Notes: generated from the sequence alone by a model not told the origin. DNA of 64,000 nucleotides from CAXBGS01 sp963975425 (GCA_963975425.1 CAXBGS010000004.1:434001-498000), one strand, 5' to 3'; shown: positions 28,768 to 38,531, numbered from the stretch's first letter. A program made the numbers and translations.

Positions 28768-30099
28768 TTACTTCGCCGAGAACGCGCGTTTCAATTCGTC
28801 GAGTCCGGTGAGGCCGCGGGCGACGGTCAAGACAGCTTCGGCCTGTGCCCCGCGATGGCCTTCTGCTTTCGCAATCTTGTTCAATTGCGCCATGTCCTGT
28901 GTCTTGAGCAATGCACTTCGCAATTGCTCGCCGGGAACCAGCATTTCAAAGATCGCGACTCGACCGAAGTAGCCTCGTCCGTCACAAACGTGACACGGCG
29001 TGATGGGCGCCGGGCGACCATTTTCATCCACCTGCTGCTCGACCGGTGGCGGGACAAAAGGTTGATACAACAACGGGACACGTCCGGGCGGAATCCCAAG
29101 TTGCTGTAACAATTGCGGCGGCGGCTCGAATCCGACTTTGCAATTGTCACACAAGCGTCGCACCAAACGTTGTCCCAAGATGAATCCCAAACGTTTGACG
29201 ATGTCTTTGGCGTCATCACGATACTTGGCGAGGAAACGCACAGTCGCTTCCATCGGACTGGCGGAGACCATCCGAGCGATCACTTGCTTGTCTGTTTTTT
29301 CCAGTTGTTCCAAGCATATCTGCAACGTTTCTGGCTCGGGCAATTCGGGAAACATCAAGACATCGGGTTCTTTCAGAATCGCCTTACGAACCACTTCCTT
29401 TTCAGGCAGACCGGTCGAGCCACCGAAAAAGCACGGATTGATATTGATGATTTCTGGCTCGGGCGCTTCCTCTCGTTCGAACGATTGAAAGTCACGAACC
29501 AGACGATCCGCGGCGTGGATCGCAACGCTCCAGGTCGTCGTCAAGCCCTCGCCTTTGGGTGCGGTGATCAAACAGAGGTTGCCGTGAGAGTCGATCAATT
29601 CCTTAAACTGCGAGAACATTTTGTCACGCATCCCGAGATCCGACATTCGTTCGAAGGGAACTTTCTCGGGTTCAATTTTTGCAAGTACGCGTTCTCCCGT
29701 CGGAACGCCCTGCGACTGGACATTCAATCCGTACTTCTCTTTGACCAGTTTCAGCCCCATCGAACCGGTCTGCGCACTGCGGCGATCGGCCGGATTCATC
29801 AAGCAGAGCTGCTTGATCGCGTACAGCATTGCGTCACCGGTCTCGCGATCGAGCGGCGGCAGCTGTTCCCAAGCACCATCGACCTGGTACCGGATCGCAC
29901 ATGCCGTCTTGGAAAAATCCATCAGCACGTGCGTCGCCCGCGAACGAATCGCATGTGAAAGTTGCCCGCCCGCGACTTCGTACCCGGCACCCTGCCGGGC
30001 GGATATCAAAAGCGATTGAGCCTCGGTTCGTTCTTTCAGATTGGGAACGAATTCGACCGGCGAAACGGTTTGCCACAGTTGTAGTTCTTCTTCAGCCAT
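28768..30099 (-). CDS. GspE/PilB-like secretion ATPase with degenerate P-loop
   Basis: 443 residues from ATG 30099 (a TTG at 30123 is in frame but has no better ribosome site). The overall GspE/PilB order is kept: a domain with the RATHVLMDF segment (the family's ASDIHIE region), the nucleotide domain, and a C-terminal four-cysteine zinc site (CDNC ... CHVC) followed by GRGYFGRVAIFEML. The P-loop reads APKGEGLTTT where the family has GPTGSGKTTT, so the lysine that binds phosphate is Leu. The Walker B region is EPDVLMFPELPE rather than DPDIILVGEIRD, and the His box is replaced (VIARMVSASP). It is probably unable to hydrolyse ATP normally. It is next to an intact PilT (84-109 bp apart, same strand). 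Confidence 0.85.
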   Translation of the reverse strand: MAEEELQLWQTVSPVEFVPNLKERTEAQSLLISARQGAGYEVAGGQLSHAIRSRATHVLMDFSKTACAIRYQVDGAWEQLPPLDRETGDAMLYAIKQLCLMNPADRRSAQTGSMGLKLVKEKYGLNVQSQGVPTGERVLAKIEPEKVPFERMSDLGMRDKMFSQFKELIDSHGNLCLITAPKGEGLTTTWSVAIHAADRLVRDFQSFEREEAPEPEIININPCFFGGSTGLPEKEVVRKAILKEPDVLMFPELPEPETLQICLEQLEKTDKQVIARMVSASPMEATVRFLAKYRDDAKDIVKRLGFILGQRLVRRLCDNCKVGFEPPPQLLQQLGIPPGRVPLLYQPFVPPPVEQQVDENGRPAPITPCHVCDGRGYFGRVAIFEMLVPGEQLRSALLKTQDMAQLNKIAKAEGHRGAQAEAVLTVARGLTGLDELKRAFSAK

Positions 30100-30207
30100 C
30101 TTGGCGCTGTTGCTTTCTTTCAAATGTGATGGTCGGTCGCAAAAACCGCATCAGACACCGCGTGTTCAAAGAGCGCGGCAGCTTGAGGCGTGTCTGGGTG
30201 AGTATGG

Positions 30208-31410
30208 TTACAGGATACCAGGCGCTTTGACGTCGATCCCCTTGAGCGCCATTTTCAACGCATCCTTATTCGGCGCGACGGCGAACGCGGTCGGGCGGTC
30301 AATCAACTCATCATCGATCAACTGCTTCAAACTCATCGTAAAGTCCTGCATACCGTCTTCTTGCCCGATGCGGATCGCGTCAGGCAATTTGTTGTCGCTG
30401 CCTTCCAAAACCAATTTCCGAATCATCGGCGAAAAGGTCATCACTTCACACGTCGGCACACGCGAAACGCCAGGCCTGATGCTCTTCAGCAACTTCTGGG
30501 CGACGATTCCTTTCATATTGAACGCGATCGCGGCACGAATCGCACCGTGCATTTCTTCAGGGAACAAGTCAAGGATCCGTCCGATCGTCGTCGACGCACT
30601 CGACGCGTGAATCGTACCGAACACCAAGTGGCCGGTTTCTGCAGCGTGAATCGCCGTCATAAATGTTTCTTCGTCACGAAGCTCACCAACCAGAATGATG
30701 TCGGGGTCTTCACGCACAGCGTGCTTCATGCCGATTCCAAAATCTTTGACATCCTGCCCGACTTCGCGTTGATTGATTAGCGACTTGTCTTCGGTAAAGA
30801 TAAACTCGATCGGGTCTTCCAGTGTTAGGATGTGTTTGCGATAGATGCTGTTGATGTAATTCAACATCGAACCGATCGTCGTACTCTTACCGCTACCGGT
30901 CACGCCGGCCAACAAGACCATGCCTTGATCAAAGTGGCAAAGCGTTTCCATCACGTCCGGCAGGAACAGCCCCTTGAAGTCGGGGATCCAGTTACTGATC
31001 CGGCGAGCGACGAGTCCGATACTGCCGAGCGACTTCAGCATGTTCACACGGAAACGCCAACGCGTTCCATCGACATCACACGTATGCGAAAAGTCAGCGC
31101 CGCCTTCTTCTTCGAAAATCAACAGATTCCGCTCGTCCATCATCGGCAACAGCAATTCGACCATTTTGGCGTTGTCGATGACCGGGTGATTGAGCGGTTT
31201 TAGTTCGCCGCCGACACGCACCATCGGCGGCTGACCGACCTTCAGGTGCAAGTCACTGCCCTCGAGCTTGACGAGCGCGCGAAACAACTTGTCGACCTCG
31301 AGATCCTTGGCTTCCAGCGTCAAACTTTGGGAAAGGCGGCGTTTAACCGCTTCCATGCTGTTATCGGTGTGCCGGGGCGGTGCGGGAGCGGAACCAGAGG
31401 AATGAGCCAT
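30208..31410 (-). CDS. pilT: PilT-like twitching motility/retraction ATPase
   Basis: 400 residues, close to the PilT length plus an N-terminal extension of ~40. All family motifs are intact: SDLHLKVGQPPMVR, Walker A GVTGSGKSTT, the Asp box LTLEDPIEF, Walker B DPDIILVGELRDEET and the His box GHLVFGTIHASSA. It is a hexameric cytoplasmic ATPase that drives retraction of type IV pili or related filaments. It precedes the P-loop-degenerate PilB-like gene, so the only working motor of this pair is the retraction-type one. No pilin, PilC or secretin gene is nearby. Confidence 0.9.
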   Translation of the reverse strand: MAHSSGSAPAPPRHTDNSMEAVKRRLSQSLTLEAKDLEVDKLFRALVKLEGSDLHLKVGQPPMVRVGGELKPLNHPVIDNAKMVELLLPMMDERNLLIFEEEGGADFSHTCDVDGTRWRFRVNMLKSLGSIGLVARRISNWIPDFKGLFLPDVMETLCHFDQGMVLLAGVTGSGKSTTIGSMLNYINSIYRKHILTLEDPIEFIFTEDKSLINQREVGQDVKDFGIGMKHAVREDPDIILVGELRDEETFMTAIHAAETGHLVFGTIHASSASTTIGRILDLFPEEMHGAIRAAIAFNMKGIVAQKLLKSIRPGVSRVPTCEVMTFSPMIRKLVLEGSDNKLPDAIRIGQEDGMQDFTMSLKQLIDDELIDRPTAFAVAPNKDALKMALKGIDVKAPGIL

Positions 31411-31710
31411 ATTTCAGCCAACAAAGAAAATGAAACGGTCACAGAAAAGTAGCGATCGGCCGAGGCGATCGTGAGCAATTGATTTTAGGCGAAGATTGAG
31501 CAGACTCAAAGCAGCGCTAGAAAACTTTGCCACGCCGCGCGAATCCCCCCAAGCAAGCCGGTGCGTTTTCAACACCGAGGCCTGCCCTGATCCAACCAAG
31601 CGAACCGGCCTGGTGAAGCAGCGTTGGCCAAGAAAAAACGCCGATCAACCCAGCTTTTTCCGCTGAATTGATCGGCGATTCAGGATGATCACCGATGCGG
31701 CAAAGAACCG
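31411..31710. other. 300-bp intergenic region upstream of pilT
   Basis: No gene. It contains the rho-independent terminator of the export gene (31631-31677) and, nearer 31411-31500, the likely pilT promoter region; no clear promoter hexamers were recognised. Confidence 0.5.
31631..31677 (-). terminator. Rho-independent terminator of the polysaccharide export gene
   Basis: CGCCGATCAA (31639-31648) and TTGATCGGCG (31668-31677) are exact inverted copies, and AGC/GCT inside the loop extends the stem. Read on the minus strand the stem is followed by six T (plus-strand AAAAAA before 31639). It lies 34 bp after the stop of the gene ending at 31711. Confidence 0.85.
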
Positions 31711-33153
31711 CTAGTTCCGGGTCAATTCGCTAATCCCAAAGGTAAAGAATGAGATCAGGCCAAAGTTGACCACTTCTTCGTGACACTTGTACCGCAGGAT
31801 CAGGGTGTCGCCCGGCTGGACCAAGATGCGTTCGCGTGGATCATTCAACGCACGCTTCAGGTCAACCGAGATGTTGTATTCCTGGCCGCAAGGCATTTTG
31901 CGGATCACGTACAACTGCGTCGGCGCTGCTCCGCCAAATCCACCGCCGATGAACGAGGTTCCCGCGCCGCCACCGGATTGTGCACGGCTGGAACCGCCCA
32001 GTCCCGTTCCGGCGATCGACATGGCACCGATCACGTCCAGATCATAGTCACGAGGAATCGGATACTGACCTCCCGGCAACAAACCGCCGGTGTAGAACAC
32101 TTCGGTGTCACGCGACTCGATATACACGATGTCGCCTTCTTCCAGGATCACATCGGCGGGATCGATGTCCGGCATTTCACCCGGACGGACTCGCAACGGG
32201 ATCGTGATCGAGAAGGGGTCTTCGACCATCATGTCGCTGCAGACGAACCCACATGTGTTGCATGGGTCCTGATTACCGCAACGGCCGGCTGCCTGGGCAA
32301 ACAGATTCATCATCATCTCTTCGCGTGATTCCATGGGAACACGCGAGGCCTTGATGACTTTGACCGAGTTCTTCGCGTTCAATCCCGGCAAGCCGCCGGT
32401 TTGTGCCAACGCGTGCATCAAATCGTTCTTGTAAGCCGGCATGTCCAGCGTGTAACCGGCACCTGCCCGCGACGTACCGCTGACGACTTCGGCCGAGTTG
32501 CCGCGTGTATTCTGGCCGCCCGCAAGTGCCAGTGCCTGGTCGGCACCGTCTTCGCGAATGACGATCACACGGTGAGTCCGCTCACGCATCAGTGACACGA
32601 GAATCCGGTCACGGCCTGGACGAAGGATTTTTTCGTCTTCGACATAGGCCTTTCGGACCAGCACTTCGACTTCACTGATCGTTTTGCCTTCCACGTCGAT
32701 CGGGTCAACCAAAGGCAGCGGCAGTGTGCCGTCGTCACGCACCGGAATCGGATATCCGACGCTCGGCGGCAAGTCGCTGCCGGGCTGCGGGAAGTGAACC
32801 GGCGGTGCGGTCTCGATCTGGTCCTCGTTCGACTTCGGCGGCATCACACCTTCGATGTAGATACCCAGAATGTCGCCCTCGGCCAACAGGTAATCCTGCG
32901 AAGGTTCCATTCGCAAGAGTGCCAGCGGCACCGCGACGTAATCTTCTTTGCGATCACCCAACATCTTCGTTGGCAAACTCGATACCGGCACGCCCGACAT
33001 CGGAGACAACAGTGACGTACACCCCGGAGCCGCCATCAAGACGGCCAGGGCGAACAAGCCAAGGTTTGTTTTGGTTGCGCCGAATTGATTTCCGACGACT
33101 GATTTGCCCGCAGGCTGATTCTTGACAACGCAAGATAGAAATGTTGATTTCAT
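31711..33153 (-). CDS. Polysaccharide export lipoprotein (Wza/SLBB family)
   Basis: 480 residues. Long N-terminal region, hydrophobic segment and lipobox MAAPGCTS (Cys at about 45), so it is lipidated and sits in the outer membrane. The polysaccharide export domain begins with DYLLAEGDILGIYIEGV, continues with PVRDDGTLPLPLVDPIDVEGKT, and SLBB-like segments follow (ALAQTGGLPGLNAKNSVKVI; VIGAMSIAGTGLGGSS). It forms the outer-membrane channel for exopolysaccharide in Wzx/Wzy systems and pairs with the Wzc kinase at 38552. A 50-residue insertion with five Cys (CGNQDPCNTCGFVC) between the SLBB parts and a Gly-rich loop are additions to the usual family. Confidence 0.88.
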   Translation of the reverse strand: MKSTFLSCVVKNQPAGKSVVGNQFGATKTNLGLFALAVLMAAPGCTSLLSPMSGVPVSSLPTKMLGDRKEDYVAVPLALLRMEPSQDYLLAEGDILGIYIEGVMPPKSNEDQIETAPPVHFPQPGSDLPPSVGYPIPVRDDGTLPLPLVDPIDVEGKTISEVEVLVRKAYVEDEKILRPGRDRILVSLMRERTHRVIVIREDGADQALALAGGQNTRGNSAEVVSGTSRAGAGYTLDMPAYKNDLMHALAQTGGLPGLNAKNSVKVIKASRVPMESREEMMMNLFAQAAGRCGNQDPCNTCGFVCSDMMVEDPFSITIPLRVRPGEMPDIDPADVILEEGDIVYIESRDTEVFYTGGLLPGGQYPIPRDYDLDVIGAMSIAGTGLGGSSRAQSGGGAGTSFIGGGFGGAAPTQLYVIRKMPCGQEYNISVDLKRALNDPRERILVQPGDTLILRYKCHEEVVNFGLISFFTFGISELTRN

Positions 33154-33216
33154 GGTTCCAATCCACCGAAAGTGATCATCCTTGATCGTAAAAACTCGCT
33201 GATTCTCCGGGCCGAA

Positions 33217-34317
33217 TCAAAGCGAGGTGTTGGCTATTGCCTGACCATCGTGTGCGTAACTGTTGGCGTCGATTTGCAGCAGTGACCTGGCGACGTCCAC
33301 GTCACCGAACAACCACTGCGTTTCATCCATATCGAATCGAACTTGCAAGTTTGGCATTTCGACCGGTGGTTCTGCTGAAGGTGCCTCTTGCGGTTGCAAG
33401 CCGTTCATGTCAAACGGAACACTCTCGGAAACCTGATCCGACAATGACTCAGGTGCGTCCGCTGGCACGGGCATCGGAGGTGCCTGATGCGACTCCGCCG
33501 GTGCAGGGTTCGTCAATGGAGCGGGCGTCGGCAACTCGCCGGTGGGCAAGGGTACCGGTGCACTGGAATGTTCGATAATCACGGCACCGTCGGCGTCGGC
33601 CATTCCATTCTGAATCGCATGGATTGAATGGTTGAACGTACTGGCCGAGTTGCAACCGCAACTGCCGCCGCAATTCGTTTGCCCGCAACCACACGCGGAT
33701 GTTCCACAGCCACAGCCAACCGGCTCGCAAGGACAACAACCGGGATTGCATGTGTCGTCTTTAAAACAAGCCAACAATGCAGGGTTCAGCGGAGATTCAC
33801 CGCCATGGGCGCCGCCGCAAGATTCGGCAACGGCCGCACCCAGCGGATATCCTTCGAACCAGGCACCCGGAGCAGGCTTGCCGTGCGTCAGACATGCCAG
33901 CCCGCTGTATCGCTGTGGTGCGATCATCGGAGGGCACCCCGATCCGCCGGCCATCGTTTCCACGTAGCCGTCGATGAAGCCGTGCTTGATGTCTTTGGCA
34001 TTGGCACGGTTGCCATAGCAGTGAGCGTACTTCTCGTTCCAAATGCTGCGAGCCTTGACTCGAGCTTTGACTTCGTTGACGCAGCAACAGGTCGAGGTTT
34101 GATAGGGCGCCATCGTTGCTCGCATTGATGGCGAGTAGGCGCAGCCGGTAAACGTAAGTCCGGCTAATGAGAGAATTGTGCCAACCAATGTTGCCGGAAT
34201 CATCCCGCATACCAATTGGTGGCTTCGACCTCGCCAGCCCTTGGGCGCAAGCGGTCTGTCCATCTTTGCAAATCCGTTTTGAGGATGTCGTTTGACAGGG
34301 ATCGTCCGTGAACCCAT
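33217..34317 (-). CDS. Cysteine-rich exported lipoprotein, unknown function
   Basis: 366 residues as read from ATG 34317; ATGs at 34263 and 34203 are also in frame. A hydrophobic stretch ending in TFTGCAYS fits a lipobox. A central segment (about residues 180-225) has about 12 cysteines in 44 residues, in CxC and CC patterns (GCCPCEP, CGCG, SACGCGQ, CGGSCGC), which suggests metal binding or dense disulfide bonding. The C-terminal third is Pro/Ala-rich low complexity (PVPLPTGELPTPAPL). It is 63 bp upstream of, and co-directional with, the export lipoprotein gene, so the two are probably one transcript. No family recognised. Confidence 0.7.
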   Translation of the reverse strand: MGSRTIPVKRHPQNGFAKMDRPLAPKGWRGRSHQLVCGMIPATLVGTILSLAGLTFTGCAYSPSMRATMAPYQTSTCCCVNEVKARVKARSIWNEKYAHCYGNRANAKDIKHGFIDGYVETMAGGSGCPPMIAPQRYSGLACLTHGKPAPGAWFEGYPLGAAVAESCGGAHGGESPLNPALLACFKDDTCNPGCCPCEPVGCGCGTSACGCGQTNCGGSCGCNSASTFNHSIHAIQNGMADADGAVIIEHSSAPVPLPTGELPTPAPLTNPAPAESHQAPPMPVPADAPESLSDQVSESVPFDMNGLQPQEAPSAEPPVEMPNLQVRFDMDETQWLFGDVDVARSLLQIDANSYAHDGQAIANTSL

Positions 34318-34824
34318 AGCGTCGTTACGGAGGAAATCGACGCAACGTCATCGTTGATGCGAACAGAAAACCATTCGCCCTCAACAAGCGAATAACCGGC
34401 CCCACCGGACGACCGGCAATCTCTGCGCAGTCGGACTTTGCTGTCATCAGATCGAAGATGCTGCGGCGCAAACGAGCACAGACCGAGCCCGAAATCACCT
34501 CGCAACCGAATCCACAAACCACGTGACGGAAAGGAGTTACAACTTCCACCTCGGTGGAGTGTCGCGGTTTAGAAATCCTGGTGTGAATGTAGGGAATATG
34601 GCGTTGTTTCTGGTCAAGGCGCAATTACGCTGGAAACCTGAACCGATGGCTACCTGACGCCTGGCTTGTTCGGACCCACCTACGACTCTTCACATAAGAT
34701 CGGTATCCGAATCGTTCGACCTGCTTCCAAGAGTCATGACAGGTGACTCGGACGCAACGTCAGGGAATCGCCCCTATCCATTTTTCGATTCTTCGCGACC
34801 AAGATTGTCCGGGAGTGCTCCAAG
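34318..34824. other. 507-bp divergent intergenic region of the polysaccharide locus
   Basis: Lies between the export/lipoprotein pair (minus) and the rest of the locus (plus), so it should carry both promoters. It has a short inverted repeat CCACC-TC-GGTGG at about 34550. No gene or clear promoter hexamer was found. Confidence 0.5.
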
Positions 34825-35433
34825 ATGAACATCAAACAATTTTTTAGAACCGGACTCGGCCTCGCGCTCGTCGCAATGGTCAGCGTCCAAGCCGTCGCTT
34901 TCATGAACACAATTGAGTCCGTCGATCCGGCCGAGCCGGCGACCGATTATGTCGCGCTGATCGATTCGATCGCTGAACAACTCAAGAGCGACCAAGTCGA
35001 CTGTGACGCAATGCTTGAGAAGATTGACGAAGCATTGGGCCAAATCGATGAATCGCTCGACGCCGGCGTTGCAGATGAAGAATCGTTGTTGGCGGCACGT
35101 GACGCATTGGTCAGTATGCGACTTGAACTGCCCTGCCGATCGGATGAACTTGCCGTCATGCAAATGGCGGTTGGTGACGCCGCGATGGGCGGATCGGTCT
35201 TGGATTCAGGATTCGCGGGCGGCGGATGCGTGGACTGCGGTACCGGCATGGTCACCAGCGGTGGCGGCGGAGCGGTCAGTAGCGGCGGCGGAGGTGCAGT
35301 CGGCGGAGGCGGCGCGGCAGCAGGCAGCGGTGGCGGATTACGTCGACTATTGTTGCTGGGCGGTTTGACTGGCGGAATCATCGCCGCATCTTCCTCAGAC
35401 GACGACGGTCCGGCCCCGGAAACTTCACTTTAA
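34825..35433 (+). CDS. Small exported glycine-rich protein, unknown function
   Basis: 202 residues. Signal peptide (about residues 1-27, LGLALVAMVSVQAVAF). Residues ~30-105 are acidic and helical (QLKSDQVDCDAMLEKIDEAL), then a Cys-containing turn (GGCVDCGTG) and a long Gly/Ala/Ser run (about 140-175, repeated GGGGAV). A hydrophobic segment (LRRLLLLGGLTGGIIAAS) and an acidic end (SSDDDGPAPETSL) follow. The end resembles a sorting-type tail (hydrophobic then charged) but in the reverse charge order, so this is only a note. Function not recognised; it sits at the start of the plus-strand polysaccharide block. Confidence 0.65.
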   Translation: MNIKQFFRTGLGLALVAMVSVQAVAFMNTIESVDPAEPATDYVALIDSIAEQLKSDQVDCDAMLEKIDEALGQIDESLDAGVADEESLLAARDALVSMRLELPCRSDELAVMQMAVGDAAMGGSVLDSGFAGGGCVDCGTGMVTSGGGGAVSSGGGGAVGGGGAAAGSGGGLRRLLLLGGLTGGIIAASSSDDDGPAPETSL

Positions 35434-35501
35434 ATCGCAGGCTGACCGACTCGCCAAACTAGCGAGTTCCAATTTGCGAACTATGCTCGAATCTCAGTCG
35501 G

Positions 35502-35520
35502 CCGGCAACGTTGTTGCCGG
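35502..35520 (+). terminator. Possible terminator hairpin after the Gly-rich gene
   Basis: CCGGCAAC (35502-35509) and GTTGCCGG (35513-35520) pair around a 3-base loop, 68 bp after the stop. Only a weak T-rich stretch follows. Confidence 0.45.
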
Positions 35521-35669
35521 TCGATTGTCTTAGACGTACCTGATCGTTTTCTGTATTTCGACGAATGTCTCGTTGATGACCAGCAAACCGATCATGCGAT
35601 TTCCTAAGAAACGAACCATCGGACGGGGGCGGTTACTGAACAAGAAACTGCGTCCATCCTGTAATTCCG

Positions 35670-38531
35670 ATGTCAACATACGCCCCTGAACTCGAACAAC
35701 CGTCCACTTCGCGCGTGCGTGCTGCGGGCGTTTCTTATGGCACGTTCGAAAACCAGAGAAAAACGGCCGACGTTGTTCTCTGGTCTGCTCGCGTCACCCT
35801 GTTACTTGCTCTGTTTGTCAGCACATGGTGTCTCGCGGGATACTTTGCAACCGGGCGTTTGATCACGCTGGGCATCGTCACTTTGTCATTGGCAATCAGC
35901 CTGGTGCACCCGAAGGTCTATACCTCGATAAAGACGGGCGTCCCCAAAACGATCGTCATCGCGCTGCTGGCGGTGCTGCTGGGATCTTGTCAGTTGATCC
36001 CACTTAGCAAAGCGATTGATCTGCTTTCGCCCGGCGTTTCGCAAATCCGTGCGGATTTTGCCGGCGATGCGGCGCATCGCCCCCTGTCGATCGCGGTGAA
36101 AGACTCACCGACCTATTTATCACTTTCGCGTTGGGACACCAAAACGGCCGTCAGCACGCTGGTCATTGGCTTGGCCGGACTGATGCTCGGCTGGGTGCTC
36201 TTTCGGGACGATCGGTCTCGACTGATGTTGCTAGTCGGATTCGCCCTGTGTGGGTCCAGCATCATCTTTTGGGGAATCATCCAACAGGTCGCTTACCCGG
36301 ACCAAATCATCTGGGGACTGTCGAACCCCGGCCAAAGCAAACCCTTTGGAACCTTCCTGAATCGCAATCATGCCGCGGACCTGCTGGGAATGTCGATCGG
36401 TTGTGCGATGGGTTTAATTTACTGGTGCTACGGACTGCGATTCGGGACGTCGGCCCGATCTTACGCAGGAGTCGCGTTCACCGCGAAGTGGCTTGTACGG
36501 CCTTCCGTTCTCTCTTGCCTAGTGTTATTGGGCTGGTTAGGACTTGGCCTGTTGTTGACCCTGTCACGTGGCGGTTGGCTCGCCGCGATGATCGCAATCG
36601 GCGTTATCACGGGATCGGTCTATCTCGCAGAAAAAAAGAATCGCGACGGCATCAGAAAACCACGAAACGGACGGCATCGCGCGGGTCACCAAAGCAACGG
36701 TGGCGCCTTTGCCACACTGATCATTCTGGCATCCTTGATCACCACCAGCGGAATCTTGCTGGGATTCTCGAAGCTGGGCGATCGCGTAAGCGAACGTCTC
36801 GAGCAACTCGGATTCTCTGCGTTGGCATCGGACACGCGGTTCGACCACTGGGTGCAAGCGTTACCAGCCGCGGCACACTACTTGCCACTTGGGTCGGGCT
36901 TGGGCACGTATGGCTACGCTCACTTGCCGTTCACAGAATCGCTTGAAGGCACTTGGTATTCGTACGCGCACAATGAGTACTTGGAAGTCTTGGTCGAAGC
37001 TGGCATACCCGGAATCATTCTTTTGTTCGCATTGATCGTGGCTTTCGCACATGCGATGCGCGGCGTCTTCGCCGACCGGCACTCGTTAGCGGCACGCGCG
37101 ACAGGTCTCGCGGCATGCGTGGCATTCGTGATGCAATCGGTGCATGCGATCGGTGAGTTTGGGTTAGCCATGCCGGCGAACCTGTTAGGCCTGTCGATCT
37201 TGATGGGCGCCGGACTCGCGGCCGCTTCGACCGCGCCGCGATCGGGTAAGCAGTCACGGTCACGACAAGCAGAGCCACCACTGACTGGACGACATCCGAT
37301 TCGTGAGGGCAACCAAGCGCTCGGCGCAAGTCGACTGCGACGTGACAGCGGACAGGAGATGCATTTTTCGAACGAACGCGATAGCTCCGGCCCTCGCGTC
37401 AATCGTCACCTTGCCGTTTCCATCGGCTTGTCCGTGTTCATGACGGCGGGAATATTTCACCTGAGCAACCGCGTCTATTTGGATCGCCACCTCGGACACA
37501 CCGAATTCAGTTCACTGACACCGTCGCCGGACATCGAGGAAACGAATGCGCGTATAACGCAAGTAAAAGCGTTGGTCGAAAGGTTTCCCGATTCACAGCG
37601 ACCTCGCCTGCGTCTGGCCCGACTGCAAGCCCACTCGGTGCGGCGAACTTGGTATGACGAACTGAAACAGGAGGCCGAAGACGACGGTCTGGTCATCGAC
37701 TCGGCTGAGCTGTGGCGAAGCGTCGGTCTGGACAATGCGATTTACGTGTTGCACCAACCGCACGACACATCGCAGGACCAAGGAACCGACGGCCAGCGAG
37801 CAGAACTCGCTCATCGACTCGCCACGAACCAGGGGCTCAATCGCGTTCGCTCGGATCTGGTCGACTTGCTCGCCATCAATCCGATGCGTCCGAAGGCACG
37901 CTTGCTGTTGGCGAAAGTCGATGCCGCGACGGGAAACCCATGGCGTCAGCACCTATCGCAGCTTCAACAACTTTCCTCGGGCGATCCCGAAACGTCGTTC
38001 GCGATCGGCCTGCTGGCGATGACGGCCGGCGATACGACATCAATGGTGCGACAGTGGCGACAAACCATTGATTTTAATCCTCGAATGTTGGAAACAATTG
38101 TTCAGGTATCGCGTCAAAGCGTTCCCGATCAAGTCGTTGCCAATGAGTTGATGCCTGGAAAATGGGATATCCCCTACCGGTTATCGCTCGAAATGAAGCT
38201 AAACCCGGCCGACGCTCATCTGCGAGACTTATTGCTCGATCGCGCCGCAATACTGATCGATCAGTCGGATTTAGGTAGATTGGATCGCATTCGAGCACAC
38301 TACCAAGTGGCAAACGAACAAGGTGATTATCCGGCCGCAGCGGAATGGTTGCTAAAGGCCGTGCAATTAGAACCCCATGACGCGTATTTGCGGTATCAAG
38401 CGGCAAATGCATTGGTAAAATCAAAAAGGCTAAATGAGGCTAAGACCCAAATTCGCATAGGCAGCGGACTTGCCCCACGCGAGGAACGCTACAAACGTCT
38501 TCTATTAAGCCTGCAACATCGCGACAATTAG
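35670..38531 (+). CDS. O-antigen ligase/polymerase-like membrane protein with TPR tail
   Basis: 953 residues. The N-terminal ~540 residues hold about a dozen membrane helices and the Wzy_C/O-antigen ligase hallmark: LLTLSRGGWLAAMIA, then a periplasmic loop and the helix with YSYAHNEYLEVLVEAGI (H, N, E, G pattern). Residues ~590-953 are soluble, after another membrane helix, and contain TPR-like repeats (EQGDYPAAAEWLLKAVQLE). This is the common planctomycete/bacterial fusion of a polysaccharide polymerase/ligase with a TPR domain. It is 20 bp upstream of the wzc-like gene, so they form an operon. A second O-antigen ligase-like gene lies at 45672. Confidence 0.85.
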   Translation: MSTYAPELEQPSTSRVRAAGVSYGTFENQRKTADVVLWSARVTLLLALFVSTWCLAGYFATGRLITLGIVTLSLAISLVHPKVYTSIKTGVPKTIVIALLAVLLGSCQLIPLSKAIDLLSPGVSQIRADFAGDAAHRPLSIAVKDSPTYLSLSRWDTKTAVSTLVIGLAGLMLGWVLFRDDRSRLMLLVGFALCGSSIIFWGIIQQVAYPDQIIWGLSNPGQSKPFGTFLNRNHAADLLGMSIGCAMGLIYWCYGLRFGTSARSYAGVAFTAKWLVRPSVLSCLVLLGWLGLGLLLTLSRGGWLAAMIAIGVITGSVYLAEKKNRDGIRKPRNGRHRAGHQSNGGAFATLIILASLITTSGILLGFSKLGDRVSERLEQLGFSALASDTRFDHWVQALPAAAHYLPLGSGLGTYGYAHLPFTESLEGTWYSYAHNEYLEVLVEAGIPGIILLFALIVAFAHAMRGVFADRHSLAARATGLAACVAFVMQSVHAIGEFGLAMPANLLGLSILMGAGLAAASTAPRSGKQSRSRQAEPPLTGRHPIREGNQALGASRLRRDSGQEMHFSNERDSSGPRVNRHLAVSIGLSVFMTAGIFHLSNRVYLDRHLGHTEFSSLTPSPDIEETNARITQVKALVERFPDSQRPRLRLARLQAHSVRRTWYDELKQEAEDDGLVIDSAELWRSVGLDNAIYVLHQPHDTSQDQGTDGQRAELAHRLATNQGLNRVRSDLVDLLAINPMRPKARLLLAKVDAATGNPWRQHLSQLQQLSSGDPETSFAIGLLAMTAGDTTSMVRQWRQTIDFNPRMLETIVQVSRQSVPDQVVANELMPGKWDIPYRLSLEMKLNPADAHLRDLLLDRAAILIDQSDLGRLDRIRAHYQVANEQGDYPAAAEWLLKAVQLEPHDAYLRYQAANALVKSKRLNEAKTQIRIGSGLAPREERYKRLLLSLQHRDN

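Noticed and set aside
29113..29958. 281-residue open frame antisense to the PilB-like gene
   Set aside because: Shadow frame; the minus-strand reading has clear GspE features.
36131..36946. 271-residue open frame overlapping the O-antigen ligase-like gene
   Set aside because: Arg/His/Gly-rich shadow of the membrane-protein frame; no start site or family.
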